A stretch of 64,000 nucleotides of DNA from Caballeronia sordidicola (GTDB lineage: Bacteria; Pseudomonadota; Gammaproteobacteria; Burkholderiales; Burkholderiaceae), in contig NZ_JNFG01000201.1 in NCBI RefSeq assembly GCF_000729995.1, positions 124,001 to 188,000 of the forward strand, in the 5' to 3' direction. Positions within the stretch are counted from its first letter, which is position 1; each line of letters starts with the position of its first letter. The position numbers were made by a program, and so were the translations under genes. The notes beneath the pieces were generated by a model. That model saw nothing but the letters and a program-made list of their open reading frames with translations. It had not been told where the DNA came from and made no database searches. Below are positions 44,501-52,565 of the stretch, piece after piece.

Positions 44501-45753
44501 CGGCCGACGCGTGGCTCGAGCGGATCGTTGCACGTATCAACGAAGAAGATGCGGCGCTGCACGCAGTCCCGGCCGACGGCATGATTCCGGCGGTGCTGCC
44601 CGGCACCACGCCTTCAAAGACCCATCCGGCAGCCTCGCGGCTGGTGAAGAATCTGCGGCTCAACAAGCACGGCGCGACGAAGGACACACGCTATTTTTCG
44701 CTGGATACCGCCGACTCGGGTCTCGAGTATGAGGTTGGCGATGCCCTCGGGGTATGGCCGAGAAACTGCCCCGAACTGGTCGATGAACTCATCGGCCTGA
44801 GTGGCCTTAGCGCCGATGCTGCCGTCAACGTGGCAGGCGCGGGTGAGATGCGCCTCGCCGAAGCGCTCGGCAAGCACTATGAAATTGCACGTCCGAATCA
44901 CGACGCGCTGGCGTTCATCGCCGCCCGCACGCGCAACGGTGCGGACGGTGCGAATGGTGCGGGTGGTGCGTTAAGCCGGCTGCTTCACGAGGACAACAAG
45001 GCGGACTTGAAGAAGTGGCTATGGGGTCAGCAACTGGCTGACGTGCTGCATGAATTCCCGGTGGAGCTTTCAGCCACGGAGCTGGTCGGCATGCTCAAGC
45101 GCATGCAGCCGCGTCTTTACTCGATTGCATCGAGTCCGAAGGCGCATCCTGACGAGATCCACCTGACCGTGTCGGCGGTCCGGTATAACAACGGCCGGCG
45201 TCAGCGCAAGGGCGTGAGCTCAACTTTCCTGGCAGACCGTGCCGGCGATGCCAGCGTGCCGGTGTTCGTCCAGAAATCGGCGCATTTCCGTCTTCCCCAT
45301 AGCGGCGATGCACCCATGATCATGGTCGGTCCCGGCACCGGCGTGGCCCCGTTCAGAGGCTTCCTGCATGAACGCCTCTCGCGCGGCGACACCGGCCGCA
45401 ACTGGTTGTTCTTTGGCGAGCAGCATGCCGCCACGGACTACTACTACGGCGATGAACTCGATGAGATGCGTCGCAAGGGCCTGCTGAACCGGCTCGATCT
45501 CGCTTTCTCGCGGGATCAGGCCGACAAGATCTATGTGCAGGATCGCATGCGTGAGCATGGCGCGGAGCTCTGGTCGTGGCTCGATGCGGGTGCGCATTTC
45601 TATGTCTGCGGCGACGCGGGCCGCATGGCCAAGGACGTCGACGCAGCGCTCAAGTCTGTCGTGGCTCACCACGCCGGCATGAGCGACGACAAGGCCAGGG
45701 AATACGTCAGCGGCATGGTCAGGGACAAGCGTTATGTACGGGACGTGTATTGA
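41548..45753 (+). CDS. nasA: assimilatory nitrate reductase fused to CysJ-like flavoprotein
   Basis: A 1401-residue fusion. Residues 1-715 are a molybdopterin nitrate reductase of the NasA/NarB type; Cys10, Cys13, Cys17 and Cys45 bind a [4Fe-4S] cluster (VCPYCGVGCG, GRLCTKG). Residues 715-855 are a linker with a CysJ-like start (ETERIYLGGFMSGL). From about 857 there is a flavodoxin domain (VLLWASQTGNIESLTERYAT) and then the FAD/NADPH domains, with RLYSIASSP, the nucleotide site GPGTGVAPFRGFLHERL (about 1261) and the terminal aromatic in YVRDVY. Electrons can thus pass from NADPH to nitrate inside one chain. The ATG at 41548 begins just before the cluster motif; the longer frame overlaps nirD. 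It ends the nitrate operon. Confidence 0.93.
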   Translation: MISGSVKTVCPYCGVGCGMVLQVEKGQVVKVSGDKEHPANFGRLCTKGSSAHVVLRKSGRLECAFIRHERDQDPIPLPMAQAISDTAQHLRSLLDEHGPDALSFYVSGQMSIEAQYLVNKLAKGFVGTNNIESNSRLCMASAGSGYKLSLGADGPPGSYEDIDRANLFFVIGANMADCHPILFLRMMDRVKAGAKLIVVDPRRNATADKASLFMQIKPGTDLALLNGLLYLLHQNGHTNAAFIAESTEGWDAMPDFLEDYSPDKVAEITGISEADIRRAAQWMGEAPEWMSCWTMGLNQSTHGTWNTNAICNLHLATGKICRPGSGPFSLTGQPNAMGGREMGYMGPGLPGQRSVLVEEDRAFIENLWGVPKGTLKTSLGQGTVDMFSRMATGEIKACWIICTNPVASVANRQTVIAGLQAAELVIAQDAFLDTETNRYADVLLPGALWAEAEGVMINSERNMTLMQKAIDPPGAALPDWQIIARVACEMGFADAFSYASAEEVFAEITKTSNLKTGYDLRGASHERLRETPLQWPCAPDGAADRNPVRYINDGVSQTLKQIPDGSRPRLVFPTPSGKAVFFARPHVAPAEMPDSERPIVLNTGRLQHQWHTMTKTGKVPMLNKLNPAPFVEIHPEDAAALGIKAKDAVEIRSRRGRAVLPAVVTDRVRAGNCFAPMHWNDVFGEELCVNAVTNDAIDPISQQPEFKFCAVALSRVTPKADAVNREACDDAARPEHVEPVVADHARPNQELDMSRIDALGALLGIPKTPAPELSETERIYLGGFMSGLRSTEGRAAGGVPTLPPGAPMAPATRLWLDGVLAGLFSRAETPLPTLASPVAATTAESSVRIARARPKVVLLWASQTGNIESLTERYATQLMESGFEIRTTCMADYAVSDLEKAQYVLLMTSTFGDGDAPDNGESFWTAISADNAPRLDGVRYAVLAFGDRNYDAFCGHGRKLDTRLLERGAIRLLERVDCDAEYQPAADAWLERIVARINEEDAALHAVPADGMIPAVLPGTTPSKTHPAASRLVKNLRLNKHGATKDTRYFSLDTADSGLEYEVGDALGVWPRNCPELVDELIGLSGLSADAAVNVAGAGEMRLAEALGKHYEIARPNHDALAFIAARTRNGADGANGAGGALSRLLHEDNKADLKKWLWGQQLADVLHEFPVELSATELVGMLKRMQPRLYSIASSPKAHPDEIHLTVSAVRYNNGRRQRKGVSSTFLADRAGDASVPVFVQKSAHFRLPHSGDAPMIMVGPGTGVAPFRGFLHERLSRGDTGRNWLFFGEQHAATDYYYGDELDEMRRKGLLNRLDLAFSRDQADKIYVQDRMREHGAELWSWLDAGAHFYVCGDAGRMAKDVDAALKSVVAHHAGMSDDKAREYVSGMVRDKRYVRDVY

Positions 45754-45779
45754 CGTCCCGCGTGAGTTCAGCAATCTGG

Positions 45780-47159
45780 CTAATCGCGCAACTGCTGCGC
45801 CGCGATGTCTTCGAGCGACCGTCCACGCGTTGGCACGCCCAGCAGCACCACCGCCGCCGCACCGATCAGCAGCACGAACGTGGTTGCACCAAACACGCCG
45901 GGAAAGCCCAGCAACGGGTAGACGTACCCAACCAGGATAGGCGCAGCGATCGCGCCCAGCCGACCGATCGATGAAGCCAGACCCGTGCCGGTTGCACGGA
46001 CATCGGTTGGGAAAACCTCGGGTGTGTAGGCATAGACACCCGCATACGTGCCGTTCATGAAGAACGACAGCAGCACGCCGGACGCCATGATGCCCGCGTC
46101 GCTGCGCGTGAGCGCAAGGCCGAGTGCCGAGACGCCTCCCAGCACCATGTACGATGCAATGGTCGCCTGCCTGCCGATTTTCTCGTTCAGCCACGCGCCC
46201 GAGAAATAGCCTGGTATCTGAGCGATATAGATCACGAGCGAGTAAGAAAAGCTGCGCGTGATCGTCATGCCGCTTTGCACGAGCAAGCTTGGAATCCACG
46301 TGAAGAATGCGTAGTAGCTGAAGGTGATCGAAAGCCACATGAGCCATGTCATGGTGGTGATGCGCGCGAGCTTGCGCGACCAGAGCGCCTTCACGTTCGC
46401 GAGCACCGAAGCACGTTCAGCCGCGATGGGAACCTCCGCTGCGGCCGCCGCGTCAGTTGCCGGCAGGGGTTCCAGTTTCACGCCCGCTGCCATCAACTCG
46501 GCTTCCGCTTTCGCGACGATTGCCTCGGCTTCCGCGTGCCGCCCGCGCGCGACCAGCCAGCGCGGCGATTCGGGCAACGCGCGCCGCCACCATAGCAACA
46601 TCACGATCGGCAGGGCGGTGATCACCATCACCACACGCCACGCGTTCGGTGCCAGCGGGATCACAAAGTAACCGAGCAGCGCGGCCGCCACGAAGCCGAA
46701 CGAGAAGAAGCCGGCGAGGCTGCCGGTGAATGCACCGCGATACCGCCGCGCAACGAACTCCGATAAAAACGGTGCAACGATCGCGCTTTCGGCGCCCGTA
46801 CCGAGACCGGCAACAATGCGCGTCGCGAGAAAGAACGGCCAGTCGTGGGCAGTCGCGCTGGCAAGCGATGCAACGCAGTAAATCACGAGCGCGACCATCA
46901 TCACGCGCCGCCGGCCGATCAGATCGCCGAGAATGCCTGCGAGCATCGCCCCGAGGAAATAGCCGATGAACGTGCCGCTACCGAGCACGCCCGTCTGCAC
47001 GCTGGTCAGCGACCACTGCGTGCGCAGCACCGGCAGCAGGAACGCGAGCACGGCGGCGTCCATCGCGTCGAAGGTGTAGCCGAGACCGCCCATCAACAGC
47101 AGCCGTCGATGAAAGGATGAAAACGGCATGCGTTCGATACGGGCGGAAATCGTCGACAT
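45780..47159 (-). CDS. MFS transporter, metabolite:H+ symporter family
   Basis: A 459-residue, 12-helix carrier of the sugar-porter/AAHS-like group. Features are MGGLGYTFDAMDAAVLAFLL in helix 1, motif A GDLIGRRRVMMVALVIYC, VPLP-like PESPRWLVARGRHAEAEAIV after helix 6, and MNGTYAGVYAYTPEVFPTDV near the second half. This pattern fits carriers of organic or aromatic acids and other small metabolites; the substrate is not readable. The amidohydrolase gene 59 bp upstream is on the same strand, so the pair probably imports and hydrolyses one compound. It converges with the nitrate operon with only 26 bp between stops. Confidence 0.88.
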   Translation of the reverse strand: MSTISARIERMPFSSFHRRLLLMGGLGYTFDAMDAAVLAFLLPVLRTQWSLTSVQTGVLGSGTFIGYFLGAMLAGILGDLIGRRRVMMVALVIYCVASLASATAHDWPFFLATRIVAGLGTGAESAIVAPFLSEFVARRYRGAFTGSLAGFFSFGFVAAALLGYFVIPLAPNAWRVVMVITALPIVMLLWWRRALPESPRWLVARGRHAEAEAIVAKAEAELMAAGVKLEPLPATDAAAAAEVPIAAERASVLANVKALWSRKLARITTMTWLMWLSITFSYYAFFTWIPSLLVQSGMTITRSFSYSLVIYIAQIPGYFSGAWLNEKIGRQATIASYMVLGGVSALGLALTRSDAGIMASGVLLSFFMNGTYAGVYAYTPEVFPTDVRATGTGLASSIGRLGAIAAPILVGYVYPLLGFPGVFGATTFVLLIGAAAVVLLGVPTRGRSLEDIAAQQLRD

Positions 47160-47218
47160 GGGTCATGCGCCTCACTGTCAGGAATGAGCGGATTCGGCTT
47201 GGGGCAGATGTGCTCGAG

Positions 47219-48469
47219 TTACGCGTGTTCGAGTTCGTCGAAATGGATGTGGCCGCCTTTCATCACGAAGGGAATGTGTTCGCCCTGACCGAGCAGGCAG
47301 TCGATGGATCGCAGCGGATTGCCATCCACAACCAGCACATCGGCGAACGCGCCCGGCACGAGGCGCCCGAGTTTGCCGGTCATGCCGAGCACGTCGGCGC
47401 CTATCACCGTTGCGCTTGCTATGGCTTCAGCGGGCGATAAAACCTCGGTGCGCAGCCGGAATTCATCGCTTTGCAATCGCTGCGCTTCACCCAGCAGATC
47501 CGTGCCGAAGCCCATGCGCACACCCGCGCGTTTCATGATCTCCAGGGACCTTAGGCCCGCTTCGTGTACGTCGGCCACCTTTGCAAGGCTCGCTTCAGGC
47601 AGGCCGTATTTGGCGCCCTCGCTGGCAAGTGCTTCGTAGGTCACGAGCGTGGGAACCACGAAAGCGTCGTGTTCCGCAACCAGTCGGGCGGTGGCGTCGT
47701 CGATGAGATTACCGTGCTCGATCGTGCGCACGCCGCAGCGCACCGCACGCGCGATGGCATCGGGCGTGTAGGCGTGCGCCAGCACGTAGGTCTGGCGGCC
47801 GCGCGCCTCGGCAACGATCGCGCGGATCTCGTCCTCGGAGTATCCCCATGCACCGACGGGGTCCGTCGGCGAGGCAACACCACCGGATGCCATGATCTTG
47901 ATCTGGTCCGCGCCCATCTGGAGTTCTTCGCGGACGGCGCGTCGCACTTCGTCCACGCCGTCCGCTACCCGTGTGAGAGCACCAACGCGCACGCAGCATC
48001 CGCAGGGCGCATCCGGTGGCATGTAGTCGGTGCGCGTGCGCATGTCGCCATGACCGCCGGTCTGGCTCAGCGCGCGTCCGGAGACGAACATGCGTGGGCC
48101 TTCGGCCAGTCCTGCTTCCACTGCCTGCTTGAAGGGATAGCCTGCGCCGCCTGCGTCGCGGATGGTGGTGAACCCTCGCCGCAGCATCGCGCGCATCAAC
48201 GGCACGGCGCGCAGCGTGACGAGCACGTTGGGCAGGGTGATCACGCGCGGGAGATTGAATTCGACCGCAATCACATGCACGTGGAGATCGATCAGGCCGG
48301 GCATCAACGTCTTGCCTTTCAAATCGATCACACGGGCACTGGCGGTTTTGATCGGGCGGTCGGAGACTTCCTTGATTTGACCGTCTTCGACCAAGACCTC
48401 GTGGCCGGGGATTAATTCTGGCTGCAACGGGTCCAGCAGCGCGCCGTTGCGAAACAACACCGACGTCAT
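47219..48469 (-). CDS. metal-dependent amidohydrolase
   Basis: A 416-residue enzyme of the amidohydrolase superfamily, imidazolonepropionase / prolidase-like branch. Metal ligands are in PGLIDLHVHVIAVEFN (HxH, about 57-59), the carbamylated Lys probably in ADQIKIMASGGVASP, His in VLAHAYTP and IEHGNLIDD, and the final Asp in MGFGTDLLGEAQ. The beta-sandwich ends are complete (DPLQPELIPGHEVLVEDGQI and FADVLVVDGNPL). It hydrolyses a cyclic or acyl amide or ester, such as a dipeptide or an N-acyl compound. The MFS gene follows 59 bp downstream. The start MTSVLFRNGALL at 48469 has AAGGAG eight bases before it. Confidence 0.9.
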   Translation of the reverse strand: MTSVLFRNGALLDPLQPELIPGHEVLVEDGQIKEVSDRPIKTASARVIDLKGKTLMPGLIDLHVHVIAVEFNLPRVITLPNVLVTLRAVPLMRAMLRRGFTTIRDAGGAGYPFKQAVEAGLAEGPRMFVSGRALSQTGGHGDMRTRTDYMPPDAPCGCCVRVGALTRVADGVDEVRRAVREELQMGADQIKIMASGGVASPTDPVGAWGYSEDEIRAIVAEARGRQTYVLAHAYTPDAIARAVRCGVRTIEHGNLIDDATARLVAEHDAFVVPTLVTYEALASEGAKYGLPEASLAKVADVHEAGLRSLEIMKRAGVRMGFGTDLLGEAQRLQSDEFRLRTEVLSPAEAIASATVIGADVLGMTGKLGRLVPGAFADVLVVDGNPLRSIDCLLGQGEHIPFVMKGGHIHFDELEHA

Positions 48470-48959
48470 CGCGACTCTCCTTGGAAGGTTGAATCCGGGG
48501 CGCGGACTGCGCGAGTGGACGCGCTTGGCTTGGACCGCACGAGCAGCAAACTATACGCCGCGCTTGGGCGAGCGCGCCAGCGTGTCATTAATTGCATAAG
48601 GGAAAGCACCGCAAGACTGGTTTGGCTGCGCATGCACTATGTGCGTTGGTTCCCGCTGTTTTATGGCTTCGACAGGTTATCGCCGTGTGCGCGGGATCGA
48701 TGTCAGGGACCGCTCACGAAGCGAGATTGGCGGACCACTGCGTAACTTCGGCGGCATTCAACGCCATCATGGTGCTTGCCGAGTCAGCGCTCGAACAAGG
48801 CTATGATTGTTTTCATAGATCCCGCCTACACGTTACCGGCCGATCCGGCCCATCGCTATCTTGACGGCGACAGCCAACGTTGCGGTGTTGCCGCCGTTTG
48901 ACCGATCAACCCGAAGATGACGCCCGCGCGTTGCGTGGCGCTAAAAAAGGAGACCCTGC
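48470..48959. other. divergent promoter region
   Basis: About 490 bases between the amidohydrolase and the acyl-CoA dehydrogenase genes, which point away from each other. Open frames inside have no ribosome site or family resemblance. It should contain both promoters. Confidence 0.5.
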
Positions 48960-50180
48960 ATGAGCAGCATGGATGTTGTACAGACAGAGCGTGCGAGCGA
49001 AATCGCCAAGCGTGTGGAAGAGTTCGTGCGCACGGTGGTGGTCCCATACGAACACGATCCGCGTTGCGGCAGTCACGGCCCGAGCGAGGAACTGGTGCGC
49101 GAACTGCGCGGCAAGGCGCGCGCGGCGGGCGTTCTTACGCCGCATATCCTGGCCGGAGGCGGCCATCTCACGCAACTCGAAACCGCAACCGTCCTGAAGC
49201 AGTCGGGCTTGTCGCCGCTTGGCCCGGTCGCCGTGAATACCGCCGCGCCGGACGAAGGCAACATGTACCTGATCGGCAAGATCGGTACCGCGGCGCAGAA
49301 GGCGCGGTTTCTCGCGCCGCTCGTAGCGGGCGATGCCCGCTCGGCATTCTTCATGACCGAACCCGCGTCGGACGGCGGAGCGGGCTCCGATCCTTCCATG
49401 CTCCAGACCACGGCCCGACGCCATGGCGAGCACTGGATCATCGACGGTACAAAGGCCTTCATTACCGGCGCTGAAGGGGCATCGGTCGGCATTGTGATGG
49501 CGCGCAGCAACACGGGCGAAGGTGGTGACGACAAAGTCAAGGCGACCATGTTTCTGGTCGACTTGCCGCATCCCGCCATTCATCTCGAGCGCATCCTCGA
49601 CACGATCGACAGTTCAATGCCTGGCGGTCACGCGGTGGTGCGTATCAATGGTTTGCGAGTGCCGGACAACCAGGTGCTGGGCGAAGCGCACGAGGGATTC
49701 AAATATGCGCAGATCAGGCTGTCGCCCGCGCGGCTATCACATTGCATGCGCTGGCATGGCGCGACCACGCGCGCGCATGAGATCGCGACACACTACGCCT
49801 GCACGCGCCGCGCATTCGGGAAGTTGCTGATCGATCACGAAGGCGTGGGCTTCATGCTCGCGGAGAACGTGATCGATTTGCAGCAGGCGGAACTGATGAT
49901 CGACTGGTGTGCGGCCGTACTCGATGGCGGCTCGCTAGGCACATCCGAAAGTTCGATGGCAAAGGTTGCCGTAGCCGACGCGCTGTTCCGCGTGGCCGAC
50001 CGCTGTGTGCAGGTCATGGGCGGCACCGGCGTATCGCGCGATACGGTGGTCGAGCAAGTGTTCCGTGAGATTCGCGCGTTTCGTATCTACGACGGCCCCA
50101 CGGAAGTACACAAGTGGTCGATCGCCAAGAAGATCAAACGCGACACGCTTTCAGGGCTCAATAGCGCTCAAGGCGGCTAG
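48960..50180 (+). CDS. acyl-CoA dehydrogenase family protein
   Basis: A 406-residue flavoenzyme of the acyl-CoA dehydrogenase superfamily, ACAD10/11-like subgroup. Typical segments are FFMTEPASDGGAGSDPSMLQ, HWIIDGTKAFITGAEGASVG, CTRRAFGKLLIDHEGVGFML, VQVMGGTGVSRDTVVEQVFR and the C-terminal IRAFRIYDGPTEVHKWSIAK. The last has the usual place for the catalytic Glu replaced by a Asp/Gly pattern (YDGPTEV), as in this subgroup. It oxidises an acyl-CoA to the enoyl-CoA. No thiolase or CoA-ligase gene is adjacent, so its pathway is unclear. A ribosome site AAGGAG precedes ATG 48960. Confidence 0.9.
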   Translation: MSSMDVVQTERASEIAKRVEEFVRTVVVPYEHDPRCGSHGPSEELVRELRGKARAAGVLTPHILAGGGHLTQLETATVLKQSGLSPLGPVAVNTAAPDEGNMYLIGKIGTAAQKARFLAPLVAGDARSAFFMTEPASDGGAGSDPSMLQTTARRHGEHWIIDGTKAFITGAEGASVGIVMARSNTGEGGDDKVKATMFLVDLPHPAIHLERILDTIDSSMPGGHAVVRINGLRVPDNQVLGEAHEGFKYAQIRLSPARLSHCMRWHGATTRAHEIATHYACTRRAFGKLLIDHEGVGFMLAENVIDLQQAELMIDWCAAVLDGGSLGTSESSMAKVAVADALFRVADRCVQVMGGTGVSRDTVVEQVFREIRAFRIYDGPTEVHKWSIAKKIKRDTLSGLNSAQGG

Positions 50181-50404
50181 CAGGCGCCGCAAAAATGCGC
50201 TTGGGGTCCTTGTCGTCCGGAATGGGTACGCGTCTACGCGTGCTCTTCCCGGTGCCGTGGCGAGACGGCGCGGAGTACGTGTCCCACCAGTACCCAAGAC
50301 GAACGTTCGCAATGCCAAGTAACAGCGAATAACCCGGACGCGTCATGCGTCCACCCGGGATCGCGGTGAACCCGGGCTTGAATCCTGGCGGAAGCCGTCT
50401 CGCT

Positions 50405-51370
50405 TCAGCCGTTTTGCGTGCTGCTTTTATAGCTTCCCGCGCTGGCGAATCCCTTGAGGATCAGCATCAGGTGGAAGTAGAGCCGTTTGCTGAGCCCATA
50501 GTTGTACGCGTACAAATGCGCGAGCGCTATGCTCAGGCCCTGCATGGGTTGATGGTTACGTGCATATACCGACACGACTATTGGCACGATTCGCTTGAGC
50601 GCCAGTTCACGCGCCGACTCAAGGCTGCTGTCAAGCTTTAGTGACTTAAGAAAGTCGTAGGCCAACACGGCCGCGGCGGTGGTCGAGCGCGCCGTGGTCT
50701 TGGACATCGAAACGTCGGTCTTCCGATAAAACGACACGTATTCCTTGAGGTAATACACCTTGCGCGCGGCAATGCAAATCTGCGCGCCGAACACGAATTC
50801 ACAACCGATGCCGTATTGCTTCCTATAGCTGATTTTCTTGACCAGAGCCGCATTCGCGAGCCAGCCATTGTTCGGCATCATCTGAATCAGGCCGACGCGT
50901 CCGGGATTGTCTTGCAGGCCGACCACGGCGTCCGTGCGGTGATAATCCGTATTGAGCTGACGGCTCGCTTCCATATCGACCCGGCCGGTATCGTCCATCT
51001 GATATTGGTCGCCGAATGCGATTTCCAGGTCCGGGTGGAGGTTCCAGACGGACAGCAGGCGTTCTATACAGTCGGGTTTGAGCGCGTCGTCATCGTGAAT
51101 CAGGATGATTTTATCGCCGGTGGCACGGTCGAAAAGGCTGGCAATATTATCCGCCTGCCCGAGCGGCGGTTCATTCTTGACGTAGGAGATGCGCGTTTCG
51201 TGCAAATACGTTGTATCCATCAGGTTACGCGTGCGGGTATCGCTGGAATCGTCACCAATGACTATTTCGATGTTCGCATGGGTTTGCGCAAGACACGAGG
51301 TAAGCGATTCGATCAGCAGTTCGGGCCGGTTGCACGTTGGCAGGCAAATCGAGATTTTGGTCTGTCGCAT
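50405..51370 (-). CDS. family 2 glycosyltransferase
   Basis: A 321-residue GT-A-fold enzyme. The start KISICLPTCNRPELLIESL and VIGDDSSDTRT form the nucleotide-sugar site; the metal-binding DxD is in ILIHDDDALKP (about 98). The second half (IGCEFVFGAQICIAARKVYY) completes the domain, and the C-terminal 80 residues are helical with basic and hydrophobic parts but no clear membrane helix. It transfers a sugar to an unknown acceptor, probably in surface polysaccharide or glycolipid. It stands alone with no other polysaccharide genes near, which is unusual for this class. Confidence 0.88.
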   Translation of the reverse strand: MRQTKISICLPTCNRPELLIESLTSCLAQTHANIEIVIGDDSSDTRTRNLMDTTYLHETRISYVKNEPPLGQADNIASLFDRATGDKIILIHDDDALKPDCIERLLSVWNLHPDLEIAFGDQYQMDDTGRVDMEASRQLNTDYHRTDAVVGLQDNPGRVGLIQMMPNNGWLANAALVKKISYRKQYGIGCEFVFGAQICIAARKVYYLKEYVSFYRKTDVSMSKTTARSTTAAAVLAYDFLKSLKLDSSLESARELALKRIVPIVVSVYARNHQPMQGLSIALAHLYAYNYGLSKRLYFHLMLILKGFASAGSYKSSTQNG

Positions 51371-51631
51371 GATGTCTTCACCGTGGGCTGAATGGTTGGA
51401 CCGACCGGGCGCATTCGGGCTAAACCAGGAATGGCGGCGTCGGACTATTGAAAGACTGCGTAAGAATGGGCGTTGCTGGTTTTATACGGTTGCGCATTTA
51501 TTTCGTCAACGCGATTAAATCGCGCTAAAACCGACGCCGATTTATTTTTTATTTTTTACTCTGCGGACGCTTAATTTTCGCGACGATTCATCAGACAATA
51601 ATGATCACGTGAATTTCTTCTAAATGCGCAA
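51371..51631. other. AT-rich region upstream of the glycosyltransferase
   Basis: Contains the glycosyltransferase promoter region and a clear AT-rich patch (about 51510-51600, with TTTATTTTTTATTTTTTAC). No gene was recognised. Confidence 0.5.
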
Positions 51632-51665
51632 ACGGGCGCTCGAATGATGGCATTCGAGCGCCCGT
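51632..51665. terminator. 15-bp perfect hairpin after the IclR gene
   Basis: ACGGGCGCTCGAATG and its exact inverse enclose ATGG. It lies 18 bp after the IclR stop on the minus strand. The T-tract is weak (TTTG), so termination is likely but not certain. Confidence 0.65.
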
Positions 51666-51682
51666 ACCAAAGCAAACAGGGC

Positions 51683-52513
51683 TTATTCGCCTTCCAGGTT
51701 GTAACCGCTGAACCCCATGAGCGCGGACAAGCGCGCGGTCATCTCGCCGACCATCCTGCAGACCTCGTCGAACTCGGGATTGATTTTTTTATCAATGCGT
51801 TCGAGATACGGCACATTGACCGCCGCCACGGCGTCGCCGCTGCTCCCAATCACCGGGAATGCCACGTTGGTCACGCCGCGCATTTGCCGGCTGGGCACGA
51901 TCTCATGTCCGGCCGCACGAATCTCGTCGAGCAACGCCAGCAAGGCCGCTGGTTCCACGTCGTTCTCGCCTTCCACGCGCGTATGCGCGGCAAGCATGCG
52001 CTCCCGCTCGGCCAGATCGCGGAAAGCGAGCAGCACGTGGCCCGACGAGGTGTCGGTCAGCCCCATCACCGCGCCGACTTTCAGCCCGAAGGACCATCGC
52101 TCGGGACTATCGACTTGCGCGATGACCGCTACGCGGCCGCTGTGATAGATCGACAAATGACACGACTGCCGCGTCACGTTCGCCAGATCGCGTAACAGCG
52201 GCAGCGCCATGGCGGTCAGCGATCGAATCGGCTGTTGCCGGTGCGCCATCTCGAACAGCTTGAGCGTTAGCGTATAGCGGTCGTTATGATCGCCTTGCAC
52301 ATACCCGCGGCGCTCGAGCGTCACGACCATGCGAAAGATTTCGCTCACGGTGCGGCCGAGTTTTACAGACAGTTCGTTGAGCGTGTAACCCTCGGCGGTG
52401 TCCACTAGCACGTCGAGAATATCGAGTCCTTTTTCGAGGGCAGGCGCGGCGTAGCGCGGGCTGTCGGTGTTCTCGCCGGACGCGTTCCGGGAAGGTTTCA
52501 GGACTGTATTCAT
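51683..52513 (-). CDS. IclR-family transcriptional regulator
   Basis: A 276-residue regulator with an N-terminal winged helix (about 24-85: ALEKGLDILDVLVDTAEGYT, then LGRTVSEIFRMVVTLERRGY) and a C-terminal GAF-like effector domain with SCHLSIYHSGRVAVIAQVDS and GLTDTSSGHVLLAFRDL. IclR proteins sense small carbon compounds and control nearby catabolic genes. The MFS carrier and SDR dehydrogenase upstream on the same strand are its likely targets. I chose the Met at 52513; the frame extends to 52591 and a slightly longer protein is possible. Confidence 0.88.
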   Translation of the reverse strand: MNTVLKPSRNASGENTDSPRYAAPALEKGLDILDVLVDTAEGYTLNELSVKLGRTVSEIFRMVVTLERRGYVQGDHNDRYTLTLKLFEMAHRQQPIRSLTAMALPLLRDLANVTRQSCHLSIYHSGRVAVIAQVDSPERWSFGLKVGAVMGLTDTSSGHVLLAFRDLAERERMLAAHTRVEGENDVEPAALLALLDEIRAAGHEIVPSRQMRGVTNVAFPVIGSSGDAVAAVNVPYLERIDKKINPEFDEVCRMVGEMTARLSALMGFSGYNLEGE

Positions 52514-52565
52514 GGCAATGGTGTTATCGAATGAGAACGCGTCGGCATCAAGCTGCGCGAGACCG

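Noticed and set aside
41776..44562. 928-codon open frame antisense to the nitrate reductase gene
   Set aside because: It mirrors the codon bias of a GC-rich gene on the other strand; its translation resembles no protein family and has no ribosome site.
50333..50390. Several short inverted repeats (GGACGC/GCGTCC, CCCGGG pairs) after the acyl-CoA dehydrogenase gene
   Set aside because: They lack T-tracts and are short enough to arise by chance in GC-rich DNA; not called as a terminator.
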